A stretch of 5,377 nt of DNA. Origin: Pseudomonadota bacterium (GTDB lineage Bacteria; Bdellovibrionota; Bacteriovoracia; Bacteriovoracales; Bacteriovoracaceae). The notes under the pieces were generated by a model, which had not been told where the DNA came from, searched no databases, and worked only from the letters and a program-made list of their open reading frames with translations. The translations under genes and the position numbers were made by a program. Location of the stretch: positions 1 through 5,377 of the forward strand of contig JAEYUK010000330.1 of NCBI GenBank assembly GCA_023432655.1, given 5' to 3'. The stretch's first letter is position 1. The number at the start of each line of letters is the position of its first letter. Below are positions 1 through 5,251 of this stretch, one piece after another.

Positions 1-475
1 TCCCTGTAGGGTTTAAGGGATTAATTTGAAGTTTATAATCAGCATCAAATTTAACCTTTGTTTTATCTCCTACAAGTTCACCGGCCGTGAGTTCCAGGTT
101 GAGAATCGGCGAGTTTTGAAAAGTGGCCGTGATCCTGTTCTCCGAGGTCATTTTGCTAAATGATTTAATGTTTCGGAGATCCAGGCGAGCGGGAAAAGGG
201 GCAAAGATTTTTGGCTTCAAGGAACCTTGAATGTCGCAGCCAGGAGAAAATTTGAACTCCATAGTTACTTCTTCTTTCATTGTCATAACATTGAACCAGT
301 TTATATTTTTCTTTTCACACTTATCAATTCGAAAGCCTTTAGGAGGAGTCGGCTTCCCTGGTCCAGATTTTGCGATCAAGGGGGCGATGAGGGACTGAAT
401 CGAGGTCTTAACGTCGTCAATTTCTCTACTGGCCTCTGCTATGAAGCTCAAAAAAAGGGCCAGTAAAAGTGGCAT
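1..475 (-). CDS. Secreted protein of unknown function, 3' end missing (cut by left edge)
   Basis: The reverse strand is open from an ATG at 475 to the window edge, giving 158 residues without a stop; the C-terminus lies outside. An in-frame TAA two codons upstream of the ATG fixes this start. Residues 3-12 are hydrophobic (MPLLLALFLSFIAEA) and are followed by an A-E-A site at 13-15, which looks like a signal peptidase I cleavage site, so export to the periplasm or outer surface is inferred. The n-region unusually lacks a lysine or arginine. After a Pro/Gly/Lys-rich linker (about 36-48) the chain alternates polar and hydrophobic residues, as in beta structure, and has two cysteines (C53, C80) that could form a disulfide. 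I do not recognise the family. A reading frame on the opposite strand (227-466) is only its shadow. It is transcribed divergently from the response regulator. Confidence 0.8.
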   Translation of the reverse strand, partial: MPLLLALFLSFIAEASREIDDVKTSIQSLIAPLIAKSGPGKPTPPKGFRIDKCEKKNINWFNVMTMKEEVTMEFKFSPGCDIQGSLKPKIFAPFPARLDLRNIKSFSKMTSENRITATFQNSPILNLELTAGELVGDKTKVKFDADYKLQINPLNPTG

Positions 476-512
476 AAGTTACCCATTTTGTTAGATGTTG
501 TTTAATCTTAAG

Positions 513-554
513 TTAACCTTATTCTACTGTTTAGGTTAATTTTTGATAAGGTTA
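513..554. promoter_or_regulatory. Divergent control region: minus-strand promoter plus three AGGTTA/TAACCT half-sites
   Basis: On the minus strand TTATCA (549-544) and TAGAAT (526-521), 17 bp apart, make a plausible sigma-70 promoter for the secreted-protein gene, giving a leader of about 40 nt. The same stretch carries the hexamer AGGTTA three times: inverted at 514-519 (TAACCT), and direct at 533-538 and 549-554. TAACCTTAT (514-522) and ATAAGGTTA (546-554) form a perfect 9-bp inverted pair. The half-sites fall at the predicted start site, in the spacer and against the -35 box, where a repressor could act. A weaker plus-strand promoter for the response regulator could be TTGTTT (498-503) with TATTCT (520-525). 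The role as an operator is inference. Confidence 0.4.
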
Positions 555-580
555 CGCGCATAAAAGTCGGGTTGAATAAT

Positions 581-1294
581 ATGGAAGAAGTCCTAAGTAA
601 TAAAACAGTTCTGGTAGTTGATGATGAGCTGGATCTAAGAGAGATTGTCGCCAGCGAATTAGAGTTCATGGGGGCGAAAGTCTTTCAAGCAGAAAATATT
701 CTAAAGGCCCAGAACATACTTAATGAACAAGAAGTAGATCTTGTTATTTCTGATATTCGTATGCCCGGTGGTACAGGCATAGATCTTTTAGAAAGGATTA
801 AATCAAGTGATCGTCCATGTCCTCCAGTTATTCTCATCACGGGATTTGCCGACATCACTATTGCCGATGCTTTTGATAAAGGGGCAGAGGCCCTAATTAG
901 TAAGCCTTTTAAGCTGGACGATCTCATTAATATGTCTGCCCGATGCATGGTTCCCATTGACGAACGTTTGACTCAGCCTCTGAAAGCTCAGAAAAGTATT
1001 AGCACCACAGAAAAAGACGATATTTTTTTCGGTCGAGGTGGAGCGGCGATTGAAATCACCAAACAGGCCGGTCGCTTTGATGTGGGAGATAATATTCAAT
1101 TTGATCTCCTGGTAGGAAACCAACACATCAATGGCAGTGGAGTTTGTCGTTGGGTAAAACAAAGTGATAACGATAACTCGCGAACCTATATGGGATTAGA
1201 ATTTATTTGCCTTAAATCTGAATCACTCAATCAATTCAAGGATATGTTTAAAAACCGGAAGATTATTCCTTTTATTCCCAATATCCCTCACTAA
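581..1294 (+). CDS. Response regulator: receiver domain fused to a degenerate PilZ-like domain
   Basis: This 237-residue protein has a complete CheY-like receiver at about residues 8-125. The acidic pair is D14/D15, the phospho-acceptor is D58 in ISDIRMPGG, the switch Thr is T87 (LITGFAD), and the conserved Lys is K108 (SKPF). The C-terminal part (about 145-230) resembles a PilZ fold: an RGGAAIEI segment near 152-159 and a closing GVCRWV...YMGLEF pattern (187-208) as in PilZ proteins. The RxxxR arginines and the D/N-x-S-x-x-G motif that bind cyclic-di-GMP are not visible, so binding is doubtful. No DNA-binding domain is present, so output is probably through protein contact. I chose ATG 581 over an in-frame TTG at 572 because the only purine-rich stretch (563-571) suits the ATG and sits too close to the TTG. 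No sensor kinase lies alongside. Its stop overlaps that of msrA. Confidence 0.93.
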   Translation: MEEVLSNKTVLVVDDELDLREIVASELEFMGAKVFQAENILKAQNILNEQEVDLVISDIRMPGGTGIDLLERIKSSDRPCPPVILITGFADITIADAFDKGAEALISKPFKLDDLINMSARCMVPIDERLTQPLKAQKSISTTEKDDIFFGRGGAAIEITKQAGRFDVGDNIQFDLLVGNQHINGSGVCRWVKQSDNDNSRTYMGLEFICLKSESLNQFKDMFKNRKIIPFIPNIPH

Positions 1295-1839
1295 TCTCTG
1301 AGCCAGTGACAAGTATAACCGCCTGGATTCTTCTTTAAATAATCTTGATGGTAGTCTTCTGCCGGATAAAAAGTTTGGGCGGGAACGACTTGAGTCACCA
1401 CTGGTTTAGGCCATTTCTTGAGATCATTTATCTCTTTGATTTTTTCGATGGCAGCGAGCTTTTGTTCGGGAGAGTGATAAAAGATCACTGAACGATACTG
1501 TGTCCCTTTATCATTACCTTGTTGGTTTAAGGTGGTGGGATCATGCATGCGAAAGAAAAAGCCCAGAAGTTCTTTATAAGTTAGTTTTTTTGGATCAAAA
1601 ATAATTTGTACGGATTCTGCGTGATTAGTCGTACCAAGGCTAACTATTTTATAGGTAGGATTGTCGACTGAACCGCCCGTGTAACCAACAGTTGTCTCAA
1701 TCACTCCGGGAATTTCTCTGATGATTTCTTCCATTCCCCAAAAGCACCCACCGGCAAGTGTTGCAGTTTCTCTGGTCATTGTTTTTGCCCCTAGTTGTGT
1801 TCCTGTCAATATACATAAGAGTAAGATGAACTTTTTCAT
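1291..1839 (-). CDS. msrA: Peptide methionine sulfoxide reductase MsrA, probably exported
   Basis: MsrA reduces the S-epimer of methionine sulfoxide in oxidised proteins (EC 1.8.4.11). The 182-residue product has the family signature GGCFWG with catalytic C32, followed by E37 and the expected GYTGG (53-57) and HAE (about 73-75) motifs. A second cysteine in the C-terminal GGYTCHWLRD (C177) is a candidate resolving cysteine. Residues 1-18 (MKKFILLLCILTGTQLGA) form a classic signal peptide with a lysine pair and hydrophobic core, so the enzyme should work in the periplasm; C9 does not sit in a good lipobox. A second in-frame ATG (M21, at 1779) begins exactly where cytosolic MsrA proteins start and has its own AGGGG 8 nt upstream, so a cytosolic form is possible. 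There is no MsrB fusion and no MsrB gene nearby. It converges on the response regulator with a 4-nt overlap of stop codons. Confidence 0.96.
   Translation of the reverse strand: MKKFILLLCILTGTQLGAKTMTRETATLAGGCFWGMEEIIREIPGVIETTVGYTGGSVDNPTYKIVSLGTTNHAESVQIIFDPKKLTYKELLGFFFRMHDPTTLNQQGNDKGTQYRSVIFYHSPEQKLAAIEKIKEINDLKKWPKPVVTQVVPAQTFYPAEDYHQDYLKKNPGGYTCHWLRD
1788..1792 (-). promoter_or_regulatory. Possible internal ribosome binding site of msrA
   Basis: On the minus strand AGGGG lies 8 nt before the in-frame ATG at 1779 (codon 21 of the long form). Starting here would omit the signal peptide and give a protein beginning MTRETATLAGGCFWG, like cytosolic MsrA. The upstream start at 1839 also has purine-rich sequence before it (GGGAAGATGG), so both could be used. 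This is a sequence match only. Confidence 0.3.
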
Positions 1840-1867
1840 GAAACCATCTTCCCAGAAAAAGAATCAT

Positions 1868-1898
1868 TTGGCCCATGACTTTAAAAGTTTGTTACAAT
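1868..1898 (+). promoter_or_regulatory. Candidate promoter of the RNA methyltransferase gene (leaderless type)
   Basis: TACAAT (1893-1898) matches TATAAT at 5 of 6 positions and ends 6 nt before the ATG at 1905, so transcription would start at or next to the start codon. TTGGCC (1868-1873) is a possible but imperfect -35 box with a long 19-bp spacer. No Shine-Dalgarno sequence is seen before 1905. If the ATG at 1875 were the true start, this hexamer would instead lie inside the gene. Confidence 0.4.
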
Positions 1899-1904
1899 GA
1901 ATAC

Positions 1905-2777
1905 ATGACTAAAGGGCCTGAAGGATTTGAAGCATTTTATAGTTCCATGTATGGTGAGCGGTGGCCTCGTTTAAAAGAAGCTTTGCTCGCTCCTAAAAAG
2001 CATGTTGCTGTAGTAAATCCTTTTTCAAAATTTAAGTTCATTGATACCCCACTACATATCACAGGTATCTCATTCGAGCATGACGTTCGGGATAGTTTTC
2101 CATCGCCTGTTTCAACGGATGAAGGATTTCATAATTATTATTTGATGGATGCCGCTAGTATCCTCCCTGTGGAAGCTCTCGATTTGACCCCCGGTGAAAA
2201 AGTGGTTGATCTGTGTGCGGCCCCTGGAGGGAAAAGCTTGTTGTGTGCCTGGAAATTAAAAAATCAGGGGCTCTTGGTTTCTAATGATCGATCTGCAGCA
2301 AGACGGGCCAGAATACACCGGATCTTTGATGAATATCTTCCAAAATCTGAGCAAAAAAACCATACGATCACGGGTTACGATGCCACTAAGTGGAGCCTCT
2401 ATCAAAAGAGTATTTATGATAAAGTCCTTTTAGATGCCCCATGCTCCTCAGAGCGACATGTGTTGGAAGATTCAAAAGAATTATCTCTTTGGGCGCCTGG
2501 AAGAACTAAGGCCATTGCCATCACTCAGTTTGCCAAGTTGCCCTCAGCACTGGACATTGTTAAAGTGGGAGGAACAGTTGTTTACTCCACTTGTGCTCTT
2601 TCTCAGTTGGAGAATGATGAAATTATCAGAAAGCTTTACCAGAAAAGGGCCGGTCGCTTTGAACTTATTCGTAAAGAGTTCTCTTTCGGTGAAGTGACTG
2701 AATTTGGTTGGCAAGTCCTTCCCGATACAACGGGGTGGGGACCATTTTATCTCGCGGTGATAAAGCGGCTTAAGTGA
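1905..2777 (+). CDS. RsmB/NOP-family m5C RNA methyltransferase, NSUN3/4-like
   Basis: This is a class I SAM-dependent methyltransferase that makes 5-methylcytosine in rRNA or tRNA. In the 290-residue form the SAM-binding motif I is VVDLCAAPGGK (100-110), motif II is SNDRSAARRARI (126-137), motif IV is LDAPCSSERH (176-185) with C180, and motif VI is VYSTCALS..END (226-238) with C230. In this family the motif VI cysteine attacks the base and the motif IV cysteine releases the product; both are present. The DAPCSSERHVLED signature and the N-terminal FYSSMYGERWP..KEALL resemble mitochondrial NSUN4/NSUN3 more than E. coli RsmB or RsmF. There is no NusB-like or PUA domain. An upstream in-frame ATG at 1875 would add ten residues (300 aa); I prefer 1905 because the extra residues look unlike the family and a -10-like box lies between. 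The RNA target cannot be read from the sequence. Its 3' end overlaps ung by 8 nt. Confidence 0.88.
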   Translation: MTKGPEGFEAFYSSMYGERWPRLKEALLAPKKHVAVVNPFSKFKFIDTPLHITGISFEHDVRDSFPSPVSTDEGFHNYYLMDAASILPVEALDLTPGEKVVDLCAAPGGKSLLCAWKLKNQGLLVSNDRSAARRARIHRIFDEYLPKSEQKNHTITGYDATKWSLYQKSIYDKVLLDAPCSSERHVLEDSKELSLWAPGRTKAIAITQFAKLPSALDIVKVGGTVVYSTCALSQLENDEIIRKLYQKRAGRFELIRKEFSFGEVTEFGWQVLPDTTGWGPFYLAVIKRLK

Positions 2778-3444
2778 TTTGCCAGTTTATCTCTGAGAGA
2801 CCTTTTTCTTTAAGATAGTCATTGGCCTGAGAAAAAGGTTTTGAGCCGATAAATCCTCGATAGACAGAAAGAGGAGAAGGATGGACGGATTTAATGATCT
2901 TGTGCCTTGTTTCATCAACTCGTGAAGCCTTTTTTTGGGCCGGACTTCCCCATAAAATAAAAACAAGATTATCTTTCTCACGATTTAAGACTTCGATAAC
3001 TTTGTCAGTGAATTTTTCCCATCCTTTCTGATGATGACTTCCCGCTTTGCCATCTTCCACTGTCAGAACATTATTCAGGAGCAAAACTCCCTGACAGGCC
3101 CAACTTTCCAGACAACCATGTTCAGGTGGTATAAGGCCTAAATCATTATTCAGTTCTTTAAAAATATTTACCAATGACGGTGGGATTTTCACGTTTTTAT
3201 TGACGGAAAAACAAAGCCCATGGGCCTGTCCGGGACCGTGATAAGGGTCTTGCCCTAAAATGACAACTTTAACTTGATTGAAAGGTGTCAGACGAAATGC
3301 CTCAAAAATATTGTGGATCGGAGGGTAGATTTTTTTATCGGCCTTTTGTTCCTGCTTTAAAAATGCCAAGAGTTCCTTCATATAAGGAGAGTGAAGTTCC
3401 TGACCAAGGTGATCTTCCCAGCTTTTATCTAATGCTAAATCCAT
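2770..3444 (-). CDS. ung: Uracil-DNA glycosylase, family 1
   Basis: Ung removes uracil from DNA, starting base-excision repair of deaminated cytosine or misincorporated dUMP. The 224-residue protein is close to the family's usual length (E. coli about 229). It has the water-activating motif GQDPYHGPGQAHGLCFS (64-80) with catalytic D66, the PPSLVNIF segment (88-95), LLLNNVLTVE (121-130) with the uracil-reading N124, the SHHQKGWEKFT stretch (136-146), and HPSPLSVYRGF (188-198) with the catalytic H188 and minor-groove leucine loop. The family's usual WGSHAQ reads WGSPAQ here (165-170), a change away from the core catalytic residues. No Shine-Dalgarno sequence precedes the ATG at 3444; an A/T-rich -10-like box lies about 5 nt upstream. 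It is divergent from the exonuclease gene, with a palindrome between them, and converges on the RNA methyltransferase gene. Confidence 0.97.
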   Translation of the reverse strand: MDLALDKSWEDHLGQELHSPYMKELLAFLKQEQKADKKIYPPIHNIFEAFRLTPFNQVKVVILGQDPYHGPGQAHGLCFSVNKNVKIPPSLVNIFKELNNDLGLIPPEHGCLESWACQGVLLLNNVLTVEDGKAGSHHQKGWEKFTDKVIEVLNREKDNLVFILWGSPAQKKASRVDETRHKIIKSVHPSPLSVYRGFIGSKPFSQANDYLKEKGLSEINWQIT

Positions 3445-3449
3445 GGATT

Positions 3450-3480
3450 ATTTTTAGCTTATTTCTCATCTTTTGGCCAA
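3450..3480 (-). promoter_or_regulatory. Candidate ung promoter inside the palindromic divergent region
   Basis: On the minus strand TTGGCC (3480-3475), in the left palindrome arm, could serve as a -35 box. An A-rich hexamer AAAAAT (3455-3450) or TAAAAA (one base upstream) could be the -10, with a spacer of 18-19 bp. The -10 would end about 5 nt before the ung ATG, implying a leaderless or near-leaderless mRNA. The boxes are weak matches. Confidence 0.3.
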
Positions 3481-3496
3481 AGGCTTGGCCAAAAGA
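3469..3496. repeat. Perfect 12-bp inverted repeat between ung and the exonuclease operon
   Basis: The arms TCTTTTGGCCAA (3469-3480) and TTGGCCAAAAGA (3485-3496) are exact reverse complements around a 4-nt centre, AGGC. Each arm contains the 8-bp self-palindrome TTGGCCAA (3473-3480 and 3485-3492), so the site is also a direct repeat with a 12-bp period. No T-run follows on either strand and both flanking genes read away from it, so it is not an intrinsic terminator. Its position in a 76-bp divergent intergenic region suggests an operator for both sides; that role is inference. Confidence 0.75.
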
Positions 3497-3515
3497 GAGG
3501 CTAAATTATTATGAT
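3485..3515 (+). promoter_or_regulatory. Candidate promoter of the exonuclease operon
   Basis: TATGAT (3510-3515) matches the -10 consensus at 5 of 6 positions and ends 5 nt before the ATG at 3521. TTGGCC (3485-3490), in the right palindrome arm, is a possible -35 at a 19-bp spacing. No Shine-Dalgarno sequence stands before 3521, so a leaderless mRNA is plausible. The arrangement mirrors the ung side and resembles the region before 1905. Confidence 0.4.
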
Positions 3516-3520
3516 AAGTT

Positions 3521-4798
3521 ATGACTACGAAGAGATATGTTATTTGTGATCTGGAAGCTACAGGTCTTGATAGCGAAGCAGAAATTATTGAGCTTGCTCT
3601 TTTGACTTTTGAAAACGACAAAGTCGTCGATGTCTTTGAAACTCTGGTTAATCCAATGAGAGCTGTGCCTGAGTTTATTACAAATTTGACGGGGATTTCT
3701 AACCGCAGTTTGAGAGAGGCTCCAAAATTTTATGAAATTTCAGAGGCCATCCTTTCTCGTCTTGAAGGATCGGTTTTTGTCTCCCATAACACTGAGTTCG
3801 ACCTGGGATTACTCCGTAAAAAGTTTCGGGAAATGGGACTGGAATTAAAGGTTAAAGAGTTTTGCACCTTAAAAGTCGCCCAATTCGAAATTCCCGGGCT
3901 TAATAACTATAACCTGGATGCTCTTTGTAGTTTCTTTAATATTAAAATTCAGGACCGACATAGGGCAATTGGAGATGCCAAGGCCACACTGGAGCTTTTT
4001 CGTGAACTTCAGGATTTGAGATTTAAACCGAAGCCAAAATTATTTCATCTTCCTCATCACGATAAGATCTTAAAAAAAATCCCTTCTAAGGCAGGGGTTT
4101 TGTCTTTTAAAAATGCTGAAGGAAAAGTGCTGAGACTCGAAGCTTCTTTTAATATGGAGAAAACGGCCAGAGAGCTGCTTCTGATAAAGCCGGCCAACCG
4201 GGAGTTATTACAAACTGTTCAGACAGTAGAAGCAGAACTCACTGGTTCGGCCTTAATTGCGGAGTTTAAGAAACTTCGTTTTAAACCATTTCATCCACGT
4301 TTTGTGATCGTGGTCGAACAGAACAATTTGGAGAAGAATTTTAAAATCCAACCCTTCCGTAAGAACCTGCCAGGTCTCTGGTATTTCACTCATCTGGAGA
4401 GTGCTAGAAAGAAAATAAAGGAGCTTCGGTATGCTCTAAAAGATGATGTTTTCATTTACCGCGAAGGCGGTAAATCGAAAGAAGAGATTTTAAAGCACAA
4501 CCAAAAAGTTGAAGCCCTTTCTAAACTGGCCCGTTTCCCGGCCGATAATCTCATCTTGATCGGTGAAGGGCGAACTTTGGGAGAGAAATCCCTGGTGGTG
4601 ATCAGGAAAAATCATGTTTTGGGATACGGACATACGGCAGCATCTGATGAGGAAATTTATGCTGACCCGGATAAGTACTTATCCCGTCGGTATAATTGCC
4701 ATCCGGGTGTGGACTTGGCCGCCCGTAAGCACCTGATGATTTTAAAAAACTTAAAGCATAAAACCGAAGGCTGGCGCAGTCTGGCCGAAACATGCTAG
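3521..4798 (+). CDS. DnaQ-like DEDDh 3'-5' exonuclease fused to a degenerate UvrC-like GIY-YIG domain
   Basis: The N-terminal part (about 5-165) is a DEDDh exonuclease of the DNA polymerase III epsilon type. All five active-site residues are visible: D10 and E12 (CDLEATGL), D94 (SHNTEFD), H147 and D152 (HRAIGDAKAT). Residues 177-261 align with the GIY-YIG nuclease domain of UvrC and Cho: LPHHDKILKKIPSKAGVLSF for LP..IP..PGVYYF, EGKVLRLEAS for .GKVLYVGKS, and VEAELTGSALIAEFKKLRFKPFHPRF for the E-x-E-LTGSE-ALL-E...K-x-P-x-FN end. The GIY and YIG tyrosines and the catalytic arginine appear lost, so this domain is probably not a nuclease. The remainder (262-425) resembles the tail of DnaQ-UvrC fusions, with a well-conserved-looking LIGEGRTLGEKSLVVI stretch. 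At 425 residues it is too long for a plain epsilon subunit (about 240), so repair or editing rather than replicative proofreading is likely. It heads the operon and is divergent from ung. Confidence 0.9.
   Translation: MTTKRYVICDLEATGLDSEAEIIELALLTFENDKVVDVFETLVNPMRAVPEFITNLTGISNRSLREAPKFYEISEAILSRLEGSVFVSHNTEFDLGLLRKKFREMGLELKVKEFCTLKVAQFEIPGLNNYNLDALCSFFNIKIQDRHRAIGDAKATLELFRELQDLRFKPKPKLFHLPHHDKILKKIPSKAGVLSFKNAEGKVLRLEASFNMEKTARELLLIKPANRELLQTVQTVEAELTGSALIAEFKKLRFKPFHPRFVIVVEQNNLEKNFKIQPFRKNLPGLWYFTHLESARKKIKELRYALKDDVFIYREGGKSKEEILKHNQKVEALSKLARFPADNLILIGEGRTLGEKSLVVIRKNHVLGYGHTAASDEEIYADPDKYLSRRYNCHPGVDLAARKHLMILKNLKHKTEGWRSLAETC
4454..4475 (+). repeat. Intragenic 9-bp hairpin in the exonuclease gene
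   Basis: ATTTACCGC (4454-4462) and GCGGTAAAT (4467-4475) are perfect reverse complements around a GAAG loop. The hairpin lies inside the coding sequence, over the codons for IYREGGK. No T-run follows, so it is not a standard terminator. It may be chance. Confidence 0.4.
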
Positions 4799-4800
4799 GA
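4797..4800 (+). promoter_or_regulatory. Ribosome binding site of the QueD-like gene, overlapping the upstream stop
   Basis: AGGA lies 7 nt before the ATG at 4808 and overlaps the exonuclease TAG stop (4796-4798). It supports the chosen start and indicates translational coupling within the operon. It is the clearest Shine-Dalgarno sequence in the window. Confidence 0.65.
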
Positions 4801-4807
4801 TATTGAT

Positions 4808-5251
4808 ATGAACCCTAAAAAATTTATTTCCACTAAACGGTTTTCCGGTTTCCCTTGTACGCATCGCCAATGGCGCGCTAGTTCCCATTGCCGATTTGTT
4901 CATGGTTATTCACGTTCGTTTTATTTTGAATTCGCCGCCAAAGAATTAACCCCGGAAGGTTGGGTCGTTGATTTTGGAGGGCTAAAAGAACTTAAAACCT
5001 GGCTTGAATATATGTTCGACCATACTTTCTTGATTGCTCAGGATGACCCTCATCTGGATGACTTTAAAAAGTTAAATGATCAAGGTGTTATTCAGTTAAG
5101 GGTCATGCCTAATCCCGGAATGGAGGGCACCGCTCTTTTTGTTTATGAAGAAGCCATGAAAGTTCTTAATAAGCTTTATGGGGATCGGGCATGGATAACG
5201 ATGGTTGAAGTTTCAGAAAACGAAAAGAATAGCGCTAAATATATCCCATGA
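4808..5251 (+). CDS. QueD/6-pyruvoyl-tetrahydropterin synthase family protein with variant zinc motif
   Basis: QueD (6-carboxytetrahydropterin synthase) makes the second intermediate of queuosine and other 7-deazaguanine synthesis. The 147-residue protein has the family layout: a first zinc-ligand histidine in FPCTHRQWR (H19), a nucleophile motif HCRFVHGY with C28 and H32, VVDFGGLK (53-60) as in QueD V-x-DF-x-DLK, FDHTFL (70-75) with the D71/H72 catalytic pair, and E106 (GMEGTA), where the family has its substrate-binding glutamate. The third zinc ligand, normally the last histidine of C-x3-HGH, is tyrosine here (Y34). From memory, a subgroup with FPC.HRQWR...HCRFVHGYSRSF occurs in other proteobacteria, so the change is probably a subgroup trait, not damage. 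No queC, queE or queF lies in the window. It follows the exonuclease gene by 9 nt and overlaps the next gene by an ATGA. Membership of the superfamily is firm; the actual reaction is uncertain. Confidence 0.83.
   Translation: MNPKKFISTKRFSGFPCTHRQWRASSHCRFVHGYSRSFYFEFAAKELTPEGWVVDFGGLKELKTWLEYMFDHTFLIAQDDPHLDDFKKLNDQGVIQLRVMPNPGMEGTALFVYEEAMKVLNKLYGDRAWITMVEVSENEKNSAKYIP

Noticed and set aside
227..466. Plus-strand frame of 79 residues
   Set aside because: It lies opposite the secreted-protein gene, has no family features and no ribosome binding site, and starts inside the partner's coding region; it is a shadow.
572..580. TTG at 572 as start of the response regulator
   Set aside because: It would sit 1-2 nt from the only purine-rich stretch; ATG 581 has better spacing and begins just before the conserved receiver.
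1066..1080. 15-bp sequence GGCCGGTCGCTTTGA repeated at 2648-2662
   Set aside because: Both copies are in coding frame and encode the same AGRF followed by an acidic residue in two unrelated proteins. With this codon bias, chance is the simplest account, and there is no flanking similarity.
685..1162. Minus-strand frames opposite the response regulator
   Set aside because: Both are antisense shadows of a clear receiver/PilZ-like gene and show no recognisable domain.
2434..2697. Alternative plus-strand frame inside the RNA methyltransferase gene
   Set aside because: It overlaps catalytic motifs IV and VI of the real gene in another frame and has no domain of its own.
3469..3496. Palindrome as a transcription terminator
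   Set aside because: No T-run follows on either strand, and it lies upstream of both genes, not downstream.
3285..3524. Plus-strand frame across the 5' part of ung, ending at the exonuclease start
   Set aside because: It is antisense to the conserved N-terminal half of Ung and its sequence is unlike any family; its ATGA overlap with the exonuclease start looks accidental.
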